Shown here: positions 1 through 8,497 of the stretch, piece after piece
Layout of the letters: each line of letters begins with the position of its first letter
How positions within the stretch are numbered: position 1 is the first letter of the stretch
From: Pirellulales bacterium
Lineage (GTDB): Bacteria > Planctomycetota > Planctomycetia > Pirellulales > Thermoguttaceae
DNA length: 40,633 bases
Direction: 5' to 3'
NCBI GenBank assembly: GCA_013360685.1
Contig: JABWBD010000014.1
Span: 1 to 40,633, forward strand
Notes under the pieces: generated by a model
The model's database searches: none
Seen by the model: the letters and a program-made list of their open reading frames with translations, nothing else
What the model was told of the DNA's origin: nothing
Position numbers and translations under genes: made by a program

Positions 1-1064
1 ATCGCATCGTGCTTCTCGCGCCTCGTGCGGTAGACCTCGTCGTCTTCGTCAAGGCGGCAGACCGGCCGGTTGGTCGGGATCTCCAGCACTTCCAACTTGG
101 TCGAGACCTGGTGCAGGCGGTCCGCAAGATCGGAACCCAGGCCGCTTCCGCCGATGAGAAAGGTCAGTGCATAGTCGGCATTGTTCGCATGCCAGCCGTG
201 GACGCCGAAGCGGCTGACGATGCTGACGAAACGGTATCCCTCGTAGGCAAGCACCGGCAGCAGAAAGCCGGCCGCGATCAGAGCCAGGCCGATCCGGGCG
301 GTCCTCCGCTCCAACCGGCGGCGCACCACCTGCCACTCCAGGTGCAGCACCACGGCCGCGGTGGAAATCAGGTAGAGATTCTTCGTCCAGCAGGATGCCC
401 CGAGCAACATCCCGGCCCCAAGCCAGAGCAATCTCCTCCGTGGCTGGCCTGCGACGGCCAATCCATAGGCGCAAAAGGCCAGAAGACTATAGAACAGGGC
501 CACGTGCTCCGAGTACGCCTCGTAGGCGAAATTGAACGTCACGGTCGGCAGGAGCCAGAGCCACGCTTGCAGCAGGAGCATCGCCACGTAGCCGCCGCGC
601 AGGTAGGCCAGCGCCGACAAGAGCACCAGCAAGCAGAACATCACCGTCAGAGGAAAGAGCCGGAACTGCCACCAGCCGACACCCAAGAGCTTGAGTACCA
701 TCGCCTCGGGCACGACAAAGCCGGGTCCCACGGTGACACCTGCCGGGAAGTAGGTGTAGCCCTCCTCGTCCTGGAGCGTCGGCCGGTTGTGAAATCCCTT
801 GCCCCTGGAAACCGCCTCATTCGAAAGCGCCACGTTCGTGCTGGAAGCGTAGATGCCGCGCTCGGCGAGATTCCTCGCCACGCCCAGGTACCAGCCGCTG
901 TCGTGCTCGATCCCCCCATCGGTCGCTGCAAAGGCTGCATAGCGGTGGATCTGAAGTGCAGGACACGCCAACAACAACAGCGGCAGAACCACAGCCTGCA
1001 GCCGGGATATCCTTGCGACTGTCTGTTCACGCTTCGCGCCGACTAAAGGCCGTATCTTCGACAT
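1..1064 (-). CDS. GT39/ArnT-like membrane glycosyltransferase, 3' end beyond the window
   Basis: An uninterrupted minus-strand frame runs from an ATG at 1062-1064 to the window edge, giving 354 residues of an incomplete protein. The start reads [20 protein letters not shown], followed by a first hydrophobic helix (about residues 22-36). A loop then carries [17 protein letters not shown] at about residue 54, which resembles the acidic first-loop motif that PMT/ArnT-type lipid-linked sugar transferases use for catalysis. Several further hydrophobic segments follow (about 135-155, 158-180, 187-205, 212-235 and 258-275). The gene starts 38 bp after the stop of the upstream family 2 glycosyltransferase, so the two are probably one operon. 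Inferred role: transfer of a sugar from a polyprenyl-phosphate donor at the outer face of the cytoplasmic membrane. The acceptor cannot be told. Family confidence is moderate; that this is the coding frame is clear from its hydrophobic pattern. Confidence 0.8.
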   Translation of the reverse strand, partial: MSKIRPLVGAKREQTVARISRLQAVVLPLLLLACPALQIHRYAAFAATDGGIEHDSGWYLGVARNLAERGIYASSTNVALSNEAVSRGKGFHNRPTLQDEEGYTYFPAGVTVGPGFVVPEAMVLKLLGVGWWQFRLFPLTVMFCLLVLLSALAYLRGGYVAMLLLQAWLWLLPTVTFNFAYEAYSEHVALFYSLLAFCAYGLAVAGQPRRRLLWLGAGMLLGASCWTKNLYLISTAAVVLHLEWQVVRRRLERRTARIGLALIAAGFLLPVLAYEGYRFVSIVSRFGVHGWHANNADYALTFLIGGSGLGSDLADRLHQVSTKLEVLEIPTNRPVCRLDEDDEVYRTRREKHDA

Positions 1065-1102
1065 GGATCGCTAACCGCCGGTTCTGTCCTGTTGGCGGCC
1101 AA

Positions 1103-2149
1103 TCATACGCATCGTGCATAGAGCCACCTGTCGCTGTCGACGAAGTACTGCCAATCGCGGACAGGCAGGAATTGTGCATGGCTGCGCGACTGGGTAACGA
1201 AAAGTACGAACATCATGGCCAGGCTGAAGAGGTTCATCAACAGCACTGCGAGGATGCCCGCCGCGGTGGTGGCCCAGCCCGGAATAGCGGCGGCCGTGAA
1301 TATCCGGATATAGACCACGGCGCCGAGTCCCCCTGTCAACAGCAACATCAACAAGCCGAGCACAACCAAGATCCGTACGCCGACCGTGTCTCCAAACACC
1401 GAAATCGCGCTGAGACCGTGGACCACCAGCGACACCAGGTTCATGTGTGATTGCCCGCCCAAGCGTTGCCCCCGGTCCACCGGGACGGTCTCGACGGGTA
1501 GTCGGGCGTGGAACACGGCAGCCGCGTAGTGGTTCCAGAGTTCCGAGACACTCATCAGCCGCCGCAGCAGTGGAAAGGGAATGACGCTGAAGTTCCCCAC
1601 GTCAACGGTCCGCCCAGTCAGCACGTAGTGAACCAGCCGATACGCCTGATAGCCCATGCGAAACCAGTAAGGCTCATTCCGTTTTCCCCGCTTCGCAAAG
1701 ACGATTGCGGGCGATGAGCACTGCCGGCTCTGCCGAAGCAACTTGGGAACGGCTTCGGGCGGGTCCTCGCCGTCGCCGTCCATGACCAGCACTTCACGAC
1801 AAGCAATCCGTTCGCAAATGAAAGCCAGGCCCAGGGCGATCGCCCGCTGATGGCCCACGTTTCGCCGAAGCGTGAGCAGGCACACGCCTTCCAGGGCTCG
1901 CGGCTCGCGCGCGACGATTTCGGAAGGACGAGAGGTAGAGCCGTCGTCCACGAGGACTACGAGAATCGGATCGGGGAGGCTGGCGGCCACCTCATCGAGG
2001 CGGTCAATGAGCTGGCCCGTCGCTTGCCAATCGTTGAAAACCGGGATGCAGATCACGACGCGCGGATCAGCCTCCGGATGAGCCGACGACAACGACGGCT
2101 CTGCCGTGTCCGGAAGGCGGCCAATCGGTTCGTAAGCGTGTGGATCCAT
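1103..2149 (-). CDS. Family 2 glycosyltransferase with C-terminal membrane anchor (DPM/GtrB-like)
   Basis: The protein has 348 residues. The N-terminal GT-A domain (about 28-240) shows VVICIPVFNDW, the nucleotide-sugar site LVVLVDDGSTSRPSE, and a metal-binding motif in REVLVMDGDGEDPPEAVPKL, all typical of polyprenyl-phosphate sugar synthases. Two hydrophobic helices follow (about 260-285 and 290-320), as in GtrB/DPM1-like enzymes that load a sugar onto polyprenyl phosphate at the inner membrane. A GAGGG sequence sits just before the ATG. The gene lies between a polytopic membrane protein and a GT39-like transferase. An attractive inference is that this enzyme makes the lipid-linked sugar donor that the downstream membrane transferase uses. 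The sugar and the glycan built are not identifiable from sequence. The family assignment is firm. Confidence 0.9.
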   Translation of the reverse strand: MDPHAYEPIGRLPDTAEPSLSSAHPEADPRVVICIPVFNDWQATGQLIDRLDEVAASLPDPILVVLVDDGSTSRPSEIVAREPRALEGVCLLTLRRNVGHQRAIALGLAFICERIACREVLVMDGDGEDPPEAVPKLLRQSRQCSSPAIVFAKRGKRNEPYWFRMGYQAYRLVHYVLTGRTVDVGNFSVIPFPLLRRLMSVSELWNHYAAAVFHARLPVETVPVDRGQRLGGQSHMNLVSLVVHGLSAISVFGDTVGVRILVVLGLLMLLLTGGLGAVVYIRIFTAAAIPGWATTAAGILAVLLMNLFSLAMMFVLFVTQSRSHAQFLPVRDWQYFVDSDRWLYARCV

Positions 2150-2255
2150 GTACCCTCAATTCCCGGAAGATACGACCTGCGAGACGAAAACAAACCTCCT
2201 TTTGTTGATTCTAACTTACCCCAAGCGCAAGGGGAAGGAAAAAGGGCCGCCCTCC

Positions 2256-3701
2256 CTAAGGCGCCAGGTGCCCAAAGAAGAAAGAGCTGGGACGGCCAAG
2301 ATATTGCGGTAGAAACTTCCCCTGAACATGGGCAATACTGAGGTTAGGCGTGCTGCCCGCGAATTCGAGATGCCGCGGGGTGCCGACCACTTGCACACCG
2401 AGCTGATAAGAGGGCTGGATGGCGCCGATCAAGAGGCAGAACAACAGGAGCGACGAATACCAGGTCTCCCAGCGGAAAGCCGGCGACGAAATCACCCGCA
2501 ACAGGACTACCCAGAACACGAACAGGGCCGGAATCGACGCGCGCATGACGAGGTCGTTCAAGATGCCGATCCGGTAGAGCGGAAGCAGGGTGAGCACGGC
2601 GATGGCCATCCAGAACCAGGAGCGGTTCCACGAAGTTCCGGGCAGGCGCCCGTCGCGATCCGAGCGGAGGTTGGGATATATCAGCATCGCGTAGAACCCG
2701 AACTCCAGCAGGCAAAACACCGGCCAGGCTTTGGCGAACCACTGCGATTCGTACCACGTGATGTTCCACTGGTTGGGGACTTGCCCCCGATCGACCGAGG
2801 CGAGGTAGGCCGCGCTCATGAACAGGACCACCGGCGCGGCGACGAGGTTTGCGAAGCCAAACACGGTGCGCCACCGGGCGCGGAACAGAACCAGGAGCAC
2901 GACCGGCGCCAGGCCGATCGTGACGAACGGAGACCACAGCCCGGTGAGCGCCGCGGCAAAGCCGGCCAACGAGAGATCCGCCTCGCGTTCGGCACGGTCG
3001 ACGACGAGCGCCGTGGCGATCCAGCCGGGCAAGGCATGTTGCGGCACCCAGACCAGCAGGCTCGTGTTCGAGGAATACTGCCCGAGCGATGCCCACCATT
3101 CCAGAAACGTCCAATCGCCGCCTCCGCGAAGCGCCACTCCGGCCGCGTCCATTCCGCTGAGGGCGAACCAGGCCGCCCAAAGCATCCATACCCGGCTCCG
3201 GAGCAACCGCCCCAGCCACGCTGCCACCAGCAGCAGTCCGCAGAGCGTCCAGGCGAACAGGGCCAAGTGAGCGGGGATCAAACCGCAGAGCCGGCCCACG
3301 ACCGCCGCCGGCAGATAGTAGGCGATGTAATAGGTGAGATAGCGGCCCTGCGGCACGCCGGCGGTGTCGGTATAGCGGACTGGCCAATCCATCGTGGACA
3401 GGTCGTGCAGGATGGCATTGTGCTTGACCCAGTCGCCCGGCTGCTGGTAGCCCAATCCGCCCACGCCGCTGAGATACGCCAGCCCCACGGTTGCGGCGGT
3501 GACGAGCACGGGGTGGATCCAACTCGGGTCGCCCGGTGCGGGTTTCTCCGGCCCGCCCCTGCCGAGCAGAGTCCGCCCGGTCAAGGCGAGTGCGGCGATG
3601 ACGGCCAGCCAGACCACCGCAGCGTAGGGCCGCCACAGCCAACCGTAGGCAAAGATGAGATAAGGCAGGGCCAGGTAAACAAGTGACAAGAAAGGGAGCA
3701 T
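2256..3701 (-). CDS. Polytopic membrane protein, first gene of the glycosyltransferase operon
   Basis: The 481-residue protein is hydrophobic along most of its length, with roughly ten or eleven predicted membrane helices. Examples are residues 4-18, 28-42, 62-78, 145-165, 205-230 and several in the C-terminal half. A conserved-looking periplasmic loop at about 90-125 contains KHNAILHDLSTMDWPVRYTD followed by GRYLTYYIAYYLPAA. That layout resembles lipid-dependent glycosyltransferases (GT-C fold) or O-antigen polymerase-like proteins, but I do not recognise a defined family and give no symbol. It is followed by a family 2 glycosyltransferase (106 bp gap) and a GT39-like protein on the same strand, so envelope glycan synthesis is a reasonable inference. 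Only a weak ribosome binding site precedes the ATG. A promoter candidate lies just upstream. Confidence 0.82.
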   Translation of the reverse strand: MLPFLSLVYLALPYLIFAYGWLWRPYAAVVWLAVIAALALTGRTLLGRGGPEKPAPGDPSWIHPVLVTAATVGLAYLSGVGGLGYQQPGDWVKHNAILHDLSTMDWPVRYTDTAGVPQGRYLTYYIAYYLPAAVVGRLCGLIPAHLALFAWTLCGLLLVAAWLGRLLRSRVWMLWAAWFALSGMDAAGVALRGGGDWTFLEWWASLGQYSSNTSLLVWVPQHALPGWIATALVVDRAEREADLSLAGFAAALTGLWSPFVTIGLAPVVLLVLFRARWRTVFGFANLVAAPVVLFMSAAYLASVDRGQVPNQWNITWYESQWFAKAWPVFCLLEFGFYAMLIYPNLRSDRDGRLPGTSWNRSWFWMAIAVLTLLPLYRIGILNDLVMRASIPALFVFWVVLLRVISSPAFRWETWYSSLLLFCLLIGAIQPSYQLGVQVVGTPRHLEFAGSTPNLSIAHVQGKFLPQYLGRPSSFFFGHLAP

Positions 3702-3753
3702 TGCTCGGGTCGAAAGAGCCGCGGGTCAGATCGCGTGGGAAGGCATTCTCTTC

Positions 3754-3782
3754 ACAATACCTAGCCTGCTTGCGTAAGGCAA
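3754..3782 (-). promoter_or_regulatory. Sigma-70-like promoter candidate for the glycosyltransferase operon
   Basis: Reading the minus strand, TTGCCT (3777-3782) and TATTGT (3754-3759) are separated by 17 bases. Each matches the consensus hexamers at four of six positions. The -10 lies about 53 bases before the ATG at 3701. This is a pattern match only. Confidence 0.35.
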
Positions 3783-3846
3783 ACCCCCCGTGTCGGAGTG
3801 TGCGGCGGGAACCGTGAGGTTCTTCCAGTTTCCAGAGGATGCGACC

Positions 3847-4053
3847 ATGATTGATGACGCTCAGGCCAGGCTCATCTTGGAGACTACCGGCACCGTTGAA
3901 ATCCGCGACCGGCAGGGGAGGCATCTCGGATACGTCGCGCATGGCTTCTCTGACGAAGACCTTGCCATCGCGAAGCAGCGTCTTGTTTCGAACGAGCCTC
4001 GCTACACGACGAGGGAAGTGATGGAGCACCTGAAAGCGATGGAAACCGCTTGA
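3847..4053 (+). CDS. Small protein of unknown function (68 aa)
   Basis: The ATG at 3847 is chosen because GAGGA lies about seven bases upstream; a GTG at 3790 in the same frame has no such site. The predicted protein starts MIDDAQARLILETTGTVEIR and ends in REVMEHLKAMETA. The middle contains DRQGRHLGYVAHGFSDED. The beta-rich first half followed by a charged helix resembles short planctomycete proteins that sometimes look like antitoxins. No toxin-like partner gene is visible on either side, so that reading stays speculative. It is transcribed towards the large minus-strand gene at 4199, and two hairpins lie between them. I do not recognise a defined family. Confidence 0.6.
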   Translation: MIDDAQARLILETTGTVEIRDRQGRHLGYVAHGFSDEDLAIAKQRLVSNEPRYTTREVMEHLKAMETA

Positions 4054-4126
4054 CGCCGCGTGCACCCACGAAGTCCTCGACCCACGGTACCGGGAGGTTC
4101 AAGTGGGAGCAATAACGAAGAGAAGA

Positions 4127-4175
4127 GCAGGCAGAGCCTGCAAGACCGTGCGCTCCCAGGCAGAGCCTGGGAGCG
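4127..4175. terminator. Two tandem hairpins with identical AGA loops between convergent genes
   Basis: The first hairpin has perfect 6-bp arms (GCAGGC 4127-4132, GCCTGC 4136-4141). The second has perfect 11-bp arms (CGCTCCCAGGC 4151-4161, GCCTGGGAGCG 4165-4175). Both loops read AGA, so the two share a core. They lie between two genes that converge and could stop transcription from either side. There is no long T run, and the core looks like a dispersed repeat, so a pure repeat is the alternative. Confidence 0.55.
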
Positions 4176-4198
4176 AGTGTCATTCATGAAATCGTGTT

Positions 4199-7100
4199 CT
4201 ACGGTTGTCCAACCGTGATTACTTGAAACACACGCTCGACCTTCACGCCCGACAGCACGTCGCGAATCCTCGCCGTCCAGGGGCCGGGTGGATCATTGAG
4301 CGCCAAGGGGATTGAGACTTCGCTCTGCGCGCCCGGCGCCAGCACGTTTCGGGTGTAGTGCCAGATCGTCCGGCGGTCGGGCCCCAGCAACTCGACGTGC
4401 AGAACGTGATCTCCGCTGGCGGGCGGATCGGCTTGGACCGCCACTTTCAGCGGCAGAATCCGGCCCGCAGCAATCTCGGCCGGAACAACGGCGTCGACCG
4501 CCTCCACTCGGTAGGGCAGACACGCAACCAGCGCGGTCTCGCCCGGCGGCAACACGGTCTCCACGCGATCGGTCCGGCCCAGGTAACGGCCGGCGCGGAC
4601 GTCGTAGACGTGCGAGGTCTGCCCGAGGACGAAGCGGACCGGATCCGTGTCGCTCGCCCGGCGATGGTCGCGGATGAAGCCGTGGACCGTGACCGGGCCG
4701 CGCGTGAACGTGTTGCGCTCGTAGCACCGCGGGACGGAATCGCCCGTAACCGCCTCCGCGACGATCTTGCGGTCGATGCCGGCTCGGCGGACCAGTTGAG
4801 CCGCCAGCTCCCGCGTCACCGGGTCGTACTCCGGCAGGCAGAAGTTCAGGTACACCGCGAGCCCCTTTCCGCGGGGCCGCACCAGCACGGCCGGCTCGCC
4901 GGTGGCGTGCGAGGCCAGCGGTACGGCATTGACGGCCGCAATGGCCTCGCGGCCATGAAGATCAACCTCGCGATTGCCAAGATCGATCCCAGAGCCCGCG
5001 GCGGTGAACTTCACCTTCGTGGCGCCGTAGGCGGCCTCGCCATCGCCTCGCTTCACGCCGAAAAGCCGCTCCAGCGGGCCGGAATCGCCGAACGGTTTGC
5101 CGTGTTCGTCGGTCCGCAGGCATCGCAGATCGCCGAGGAGAATGCCGCCGCTTTCCACGAACTTCTCGAGTTTTTCGGCCAACGGCCGGGAGATCGCCAC
5201 CGTGAAGGGAAGCATGAGGAGCCGATAGCGCCCCAGGCGGTCGCCGTCGAGGATTTGCTCGGGAGCCAGGTAGTCATAGTCGAGCTGCAATTCGTCCACG
5301 TGCTGCCGGAAATGGAGCGCACTGCGGAAGTGCGTGCCGTAGCTGTCCGTGCCCGGCCGCTCGTTGGGCTCGGGCTCGTCCCATTTCGATTCGCACCAGG
5401 CCACGAGCATCGAGGGATACGACCACAACAGGGCGATAGGCGGCTGCTGGCGCGTGTACTCGAGGAGCAGCTTGCCGCAGCCGGCGCGCAGGTCGCGCAG
5501 GCCTTCCTGCGCCGCCAAGGAGTAAGGCGTAAATTGCAGCGACGGATAGACCAGCGACCACGAAGTGCCCCGGCCGGGATCCATGGAGTCGATCGCGTAC
5601 CAACTCAGCCCGCGGGCGCCGTGGAGGGCCAGCCACCACGGTTCGTAGTGGGCGGCGGGCGCCGAATGGTCGTAGCCGATCCAGCCGTAGTTGAAAAACG
5701 GGGCCGCCGAATCGGGCTTGCCGTCGGGCGAGCGGGCCCGGCGCGACTCGTGCGTTTCCACGAAGCTCCGCCAGGGCTCGAAGATCGCCTTCTGCCCCTG
5801 CGGCTTGATTGCCTCCGAGTATTCCTGGCCCCATCCGAAACCGGCCTGCGTCGCGAGCTTCCAGTAATCGTTGCCGTTGAACGGCTCCGCGCCGAACGTG
5901 TTCGTGTGGCCGACGGGCGTCTCGGGGGCAACCTCGTGGTAGGCACCGGTCACGGTCTTGCACGCGTCCACCCAGACGTCGGTCATGAACGTGCGGAAAT
6001 CGACGAATGGGGCGAAATTCCTTTTGCCGCGAACGTCTTCCGTGCGGGCGCCGCGGATCTCGCTCCACGAGGTGTAATCCGTCTCCCACTCGGCGTTGAG
6101 GGCCTCGAGCGTGCCGTGCCGCCCCTGGAGCCATTTGCGGTAGCGCTCTTGGCAGTGGGCGCTGAAGCAAACTTCGTCGCGCCGGTGACGCGAGGTGAGA
6201 AACGCCTCGTCGGTGATGCCGACGGCAATCATGCCGTAGGGACGCTGTTGGGCTGCCGCCTCGCGGGCCTGCGAAGTGTACTTCTCAACCACGGCCGGAT
6301 CGCTCAGGCACTGGGACCGGACCCCGTTTTCCGAGTGCTTCTCCAGCCGGAAAACGCCGCCGGGCGGGTTGATGTAGCCGCCGCACGGCGCGCCGTGCTC
6401 GCTGGCCGCGTAGAGACTGCTGGCGAACTCGGAATTCAGGCCCAACTCCCGTCCGCGCGAAGCATAGAGCGACAAGAGCGCCGGATGCGTCATCCCGGGC
6501 GACCAGGCGGTGGCCGTGAAATCGGCGGCCGCCAGGCGGGGGCCGACCTCCGGTACGAGCACGTCGATCCAGCGGCTGTCCTGCTCGCAGCCGTCGACCA
6601 CCAACCGCACCTCGGCCCGATGGTGCACACAAAGCGGATCGCGGACCGGCAACGCACAAGCGACCGCCTGCTCGCCTTTGGCAAGCTTCTCGACGCGTCC
6701 GCATGCCGAAACGACCCGGCCGAAGGCATCCACCAGTTGCCCCGCGACGGTGACCTCCGGCGCGGTCCCATCCGCCGCGATGGTCAGGCCCAGTTCGACC
6801 CGGTCGCCGGGCCGGTACCCTTCGCGATCGGCACGGAGCCGAGCGATCCGGACGTGCTGCGCCGCCTCGGCAACATAGCTGCCCCATGTGAGCGCCGCCC
6901 CTTGAGCGTCGACCAGAACAACATCCGCGATCACCGGTCCTGCCGGCATCTCCGGCGGGATCGGGATCGCAAGGCGGCCGTCCGCGTCAAGCGGGAGTTC
7001 CTTGGGCGGAGTGCGCAGCAGCGGCCGGTCGAAGCGGATCTCGCGGCCGCTGCGGAGAATAACCCGCGCGCGTGCGCCGGCCGGAGCGCCTTCCGCAGCC

Positions 7101-8365
7101 ACGGTGATGTCGGAATCGGCCGCTCGGACCAGGCGGAGGCGGGCGTTCCCCTCGCGGTGGGCCGCCCAGACGATCGCCTTGGCCAGGAGCGAGTGCCACC
7201 ATTCCCAGTAATCAAACTGCCGCGTCTGGTACGCCTCCATCGAGTTTTCCATCGGCAGGAAGCCCCAGACTCGCGACTTGTCGAGCGGAAACACAAGGCG
7301 TACCGCCCGTCCGCGGCCGATCTCCGCCGTCTGCACCGCGCCGAGGATCTTTTCCGGCATGAGGCCCCAAGGGATGCCGTTGCGGAGGGCGTGTTCCGGA
7401 TCGGCGTCGTTCCACGATTTGGGCTCGGCAAACTTGGCGCCTTGACCGAAACCTTCGAGGACCACCAGCCCCGCGCCTGCCTCGACGCGTTTGCGGATCG
7501 TCCCGGCCAGAATATCGGTCGCGCGGCTGGAAACCACGTAGACTTCATAATCGCCCGCCTCGAGCCGGCCGGTCGCGCGCCGCCCGGTTTCGGAGACCGA
7601 CTCGTCGCCGTCGTAGCCGGTGTGGACCAGGTCGTAGTCGAGATCGATCCGCTGGGCCAACTCGAACATGTCGGCCGCGCAGACGAAATTGCGAATCGTG
7701 AAAAATGCCTTGATCGGTCCGCCGCAGAGCGGCGCGGCCCAGTCGATATGGCGGGTCGGAACCGCGTTGCCGATCGGACGATCGATGGCCTTCAACGTGA
7801 ACGTGCCGATGAAGGGGCGGTCGGGCGAGCCTTCGCGGAGCGAGACGTGGTCGTAGCAGATCGTGCCCTTGCGAGCGACGTTGTAGAGGTACAATCGCGC
7901 CACCGGGTCGGGAGCGATGAAACTGGCCACGTAGAGTTCGTGCTCGGCCGCCGGATCGATGTTCCAAACGATGGGCTTTTCAAGCGTCGGCTTGTCCGGG
8001 CCGTGCAGCAGCAGTGCTCCGCCCATGGCTCCGCCTTCGCCTTTGAGCGTCAGCAGGAGCGTGTACCGTTGGCCCGGTTTGAGCGAGACGGACTGCGTGG
8101 CCAGCACATACGCCTTCGGCTGGGAGACGATCTCGAAGTCCTTGCTGAGGTCGGCCTTTTCGCACCAGGCGGCTGCATCGGGCGAGATCGACCACCCGTC
8201 GGGCAGGCCGTTGCCGTCGGCGTCCTCGTTGAAACCTGGATTCTTGAGCAGTTCGCCGCCCGACTCCTGGGCCGCGGCAAGAAAAACACGCGGCGACGCA
8301 AGCAGCAGCGCCAAGGCCGTCACGAAACGAGTGCCGATACGCGAGGTCATGGCAAGGTCGTTCAT
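4199..8365 (-). CDS. Secreted beta-galactosidase-like (GH42-type) protein with trimerisation-like domain
   Basis: The ATG at 8363-8365 is preferred to one 33 bases upstream because AGAGGGTGA precedes it at a normal distance, giving 1388 residues. A signal peptide follows (hydrophobic VTALALLLASPRVFLAAA). Residues about 30-180 contain LLKNPGFNEDADGNGLPDGW and look like a carbohydrate-binding jelly roll. A region around 620-950 resembles the GH42/GH-A barrel, with VGITDEAF near 717 and WGQEYSEA near 845 as candidate acidic sites. Around 1055-1100, RLLMLPFTVAISRPLAEKLE followed by SGGILLGDLR looks like the amidotransferase-like trimerisation domain of GH42 enzymes. Beta-rich domains end the protein. 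Inferred role: degradation of an extracellular or periplasmic galactoside-type glycan. The substrate is unknown and the catalytic residues are tentative. The next gene upstream on this strand is an epimerase (8498-9565). Confidence 0.82.
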   Translation of the reverse strand: MNDLAMTSRIGTRFVTALALLLASPRVFLAAAQESGGELLKNPGFNEDADGNGLPDGWSISPDAAAWCEKADLSKDFEIVSQPKAYVLATQSVSLKPGQRYTLLLTLKGEGGAMGGALLLHGPDKPTLEKPIVWNIDPAAEHELYVASFIAPDPVARLYLYNVARKGTICYDHVSLREGSPDRPFIGTFTLKAIDRPIGNAVPTRHIDWAAPLCGGPIKAFFTIRNFVCAADMFELAQRIDLDYDLVHTGYDGDESVSETGRRATGRLEAGDYEVYVVSSRATDILAGTIRKRVEAGAGLVVLEGFGQGAKFAEPKSWNDADPEHALRNGIPWGLMPEKILGAVQTAEIGRGRAVRLVFPLDKSRVWGFLPMENSMEAYQTRQFDYWEWWHSLLAKAIVWAAHREGNARLRLVRAADSDITVAAEGAPAGARARVILRSGREIRFDRPLLRTPPKELPLDADGRLAIPIPPEMPAGPVIADVVLVDAQGAALTWGSYVAEAAQHVRIARLRADREGYRPGDRVELGLTIAADGTAPEVTVAGQLVDAFGRVVSACGRVEKLAKGEQAVACALPVRDPLCVHHRAEVRLVVDGCEQDSRWIDVLVPEVGPRLAAADFTATAWSPGMTHPALLSLYASRGRELGLNSEFASSLYAASEHGAPCGGYINPPGGVFRLEKHSENGVRSQCLSDPAVVEKYTSQAREAAAQQRPYGMIAVGITDEAFLTSRHRRDEVCFSAHCQERYRKWLQGRHGTLEALNAEWETDYTSWSEIRGARTEDVRGKRNFAPFVDFRTFMTDVWVDACKTVTGAYHEVAPETPVGHTNTFGAEPFNGNDYWKLATQAGFGWGQEYSEAIKPQGQKAIFEPWRSFVETHESRRARSPDGKPDSAAPFFNYGWIGYDHSAPAAHYEPWWLALHGARGLSWYAIDSMDPGRGTSWSLVYPSLQFTPYSLAAQEGLRDLRAGCGKLLLEYTRQQPPIALLWSYPSMLVAWCESKWDEPEPNERPGTDSYGTHFRSALHFRQHVDELQLDYDYLAPEQILDGDRLGRYRLLMLPFTVAISRPLAEKLEKFVESGGILLGDLRCLRTDEHGKPFGDSGPLERLFGVKRGDGEAAYGATKVKFTAAGSGIDLGNREVDLHGREAIAAVNAVPLASHATGEPAVLVRPRGKGLAVYLNFCLPEYDPVTRELAAQLVRRAGIDRKIVAEAVTGDSVPRCYERNTFTRGPVTVHGFIRDHRRASDTDPVRFVLGQTSHVYDVRAGRYLGRTDRVETVLPPGETALVACLPYRVEAVDAVVPAEIAAGRILPLKVAVQADPPASGDHVLHVELLGPDRRTIWHYTRNVLAPGAQSEVSIPLALNDPPGPWTARIRDVLSGVKVERVFQVITVGQP

Positions 8366-8497
8366 CGGGTCACCCTCTGGATCGTGGAAAGCAGTCAACC
8401 ACCTTCACGCCGGACTGGCATCACCGTAGTCTTCCGATCATGCGACACACACTCAAGACGTTTGCGGTCTAACGAGCCGCTTTCCTCCGCTGGCGAC

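Noticed and set aside
2344-4065. A 573-residue minus-strand frame across the membrane-protein gene
   Set aside because: It is arginine- and proline-rich without hydrophobic segments, whereas the overlapping frame has a regular membrane-helix pattern.
3847-4198. A toxin-antitoxin pair starting with the 68-residue protein
   Set aside because: No second small gene follows; the sequence after the stop holds only hairpins.
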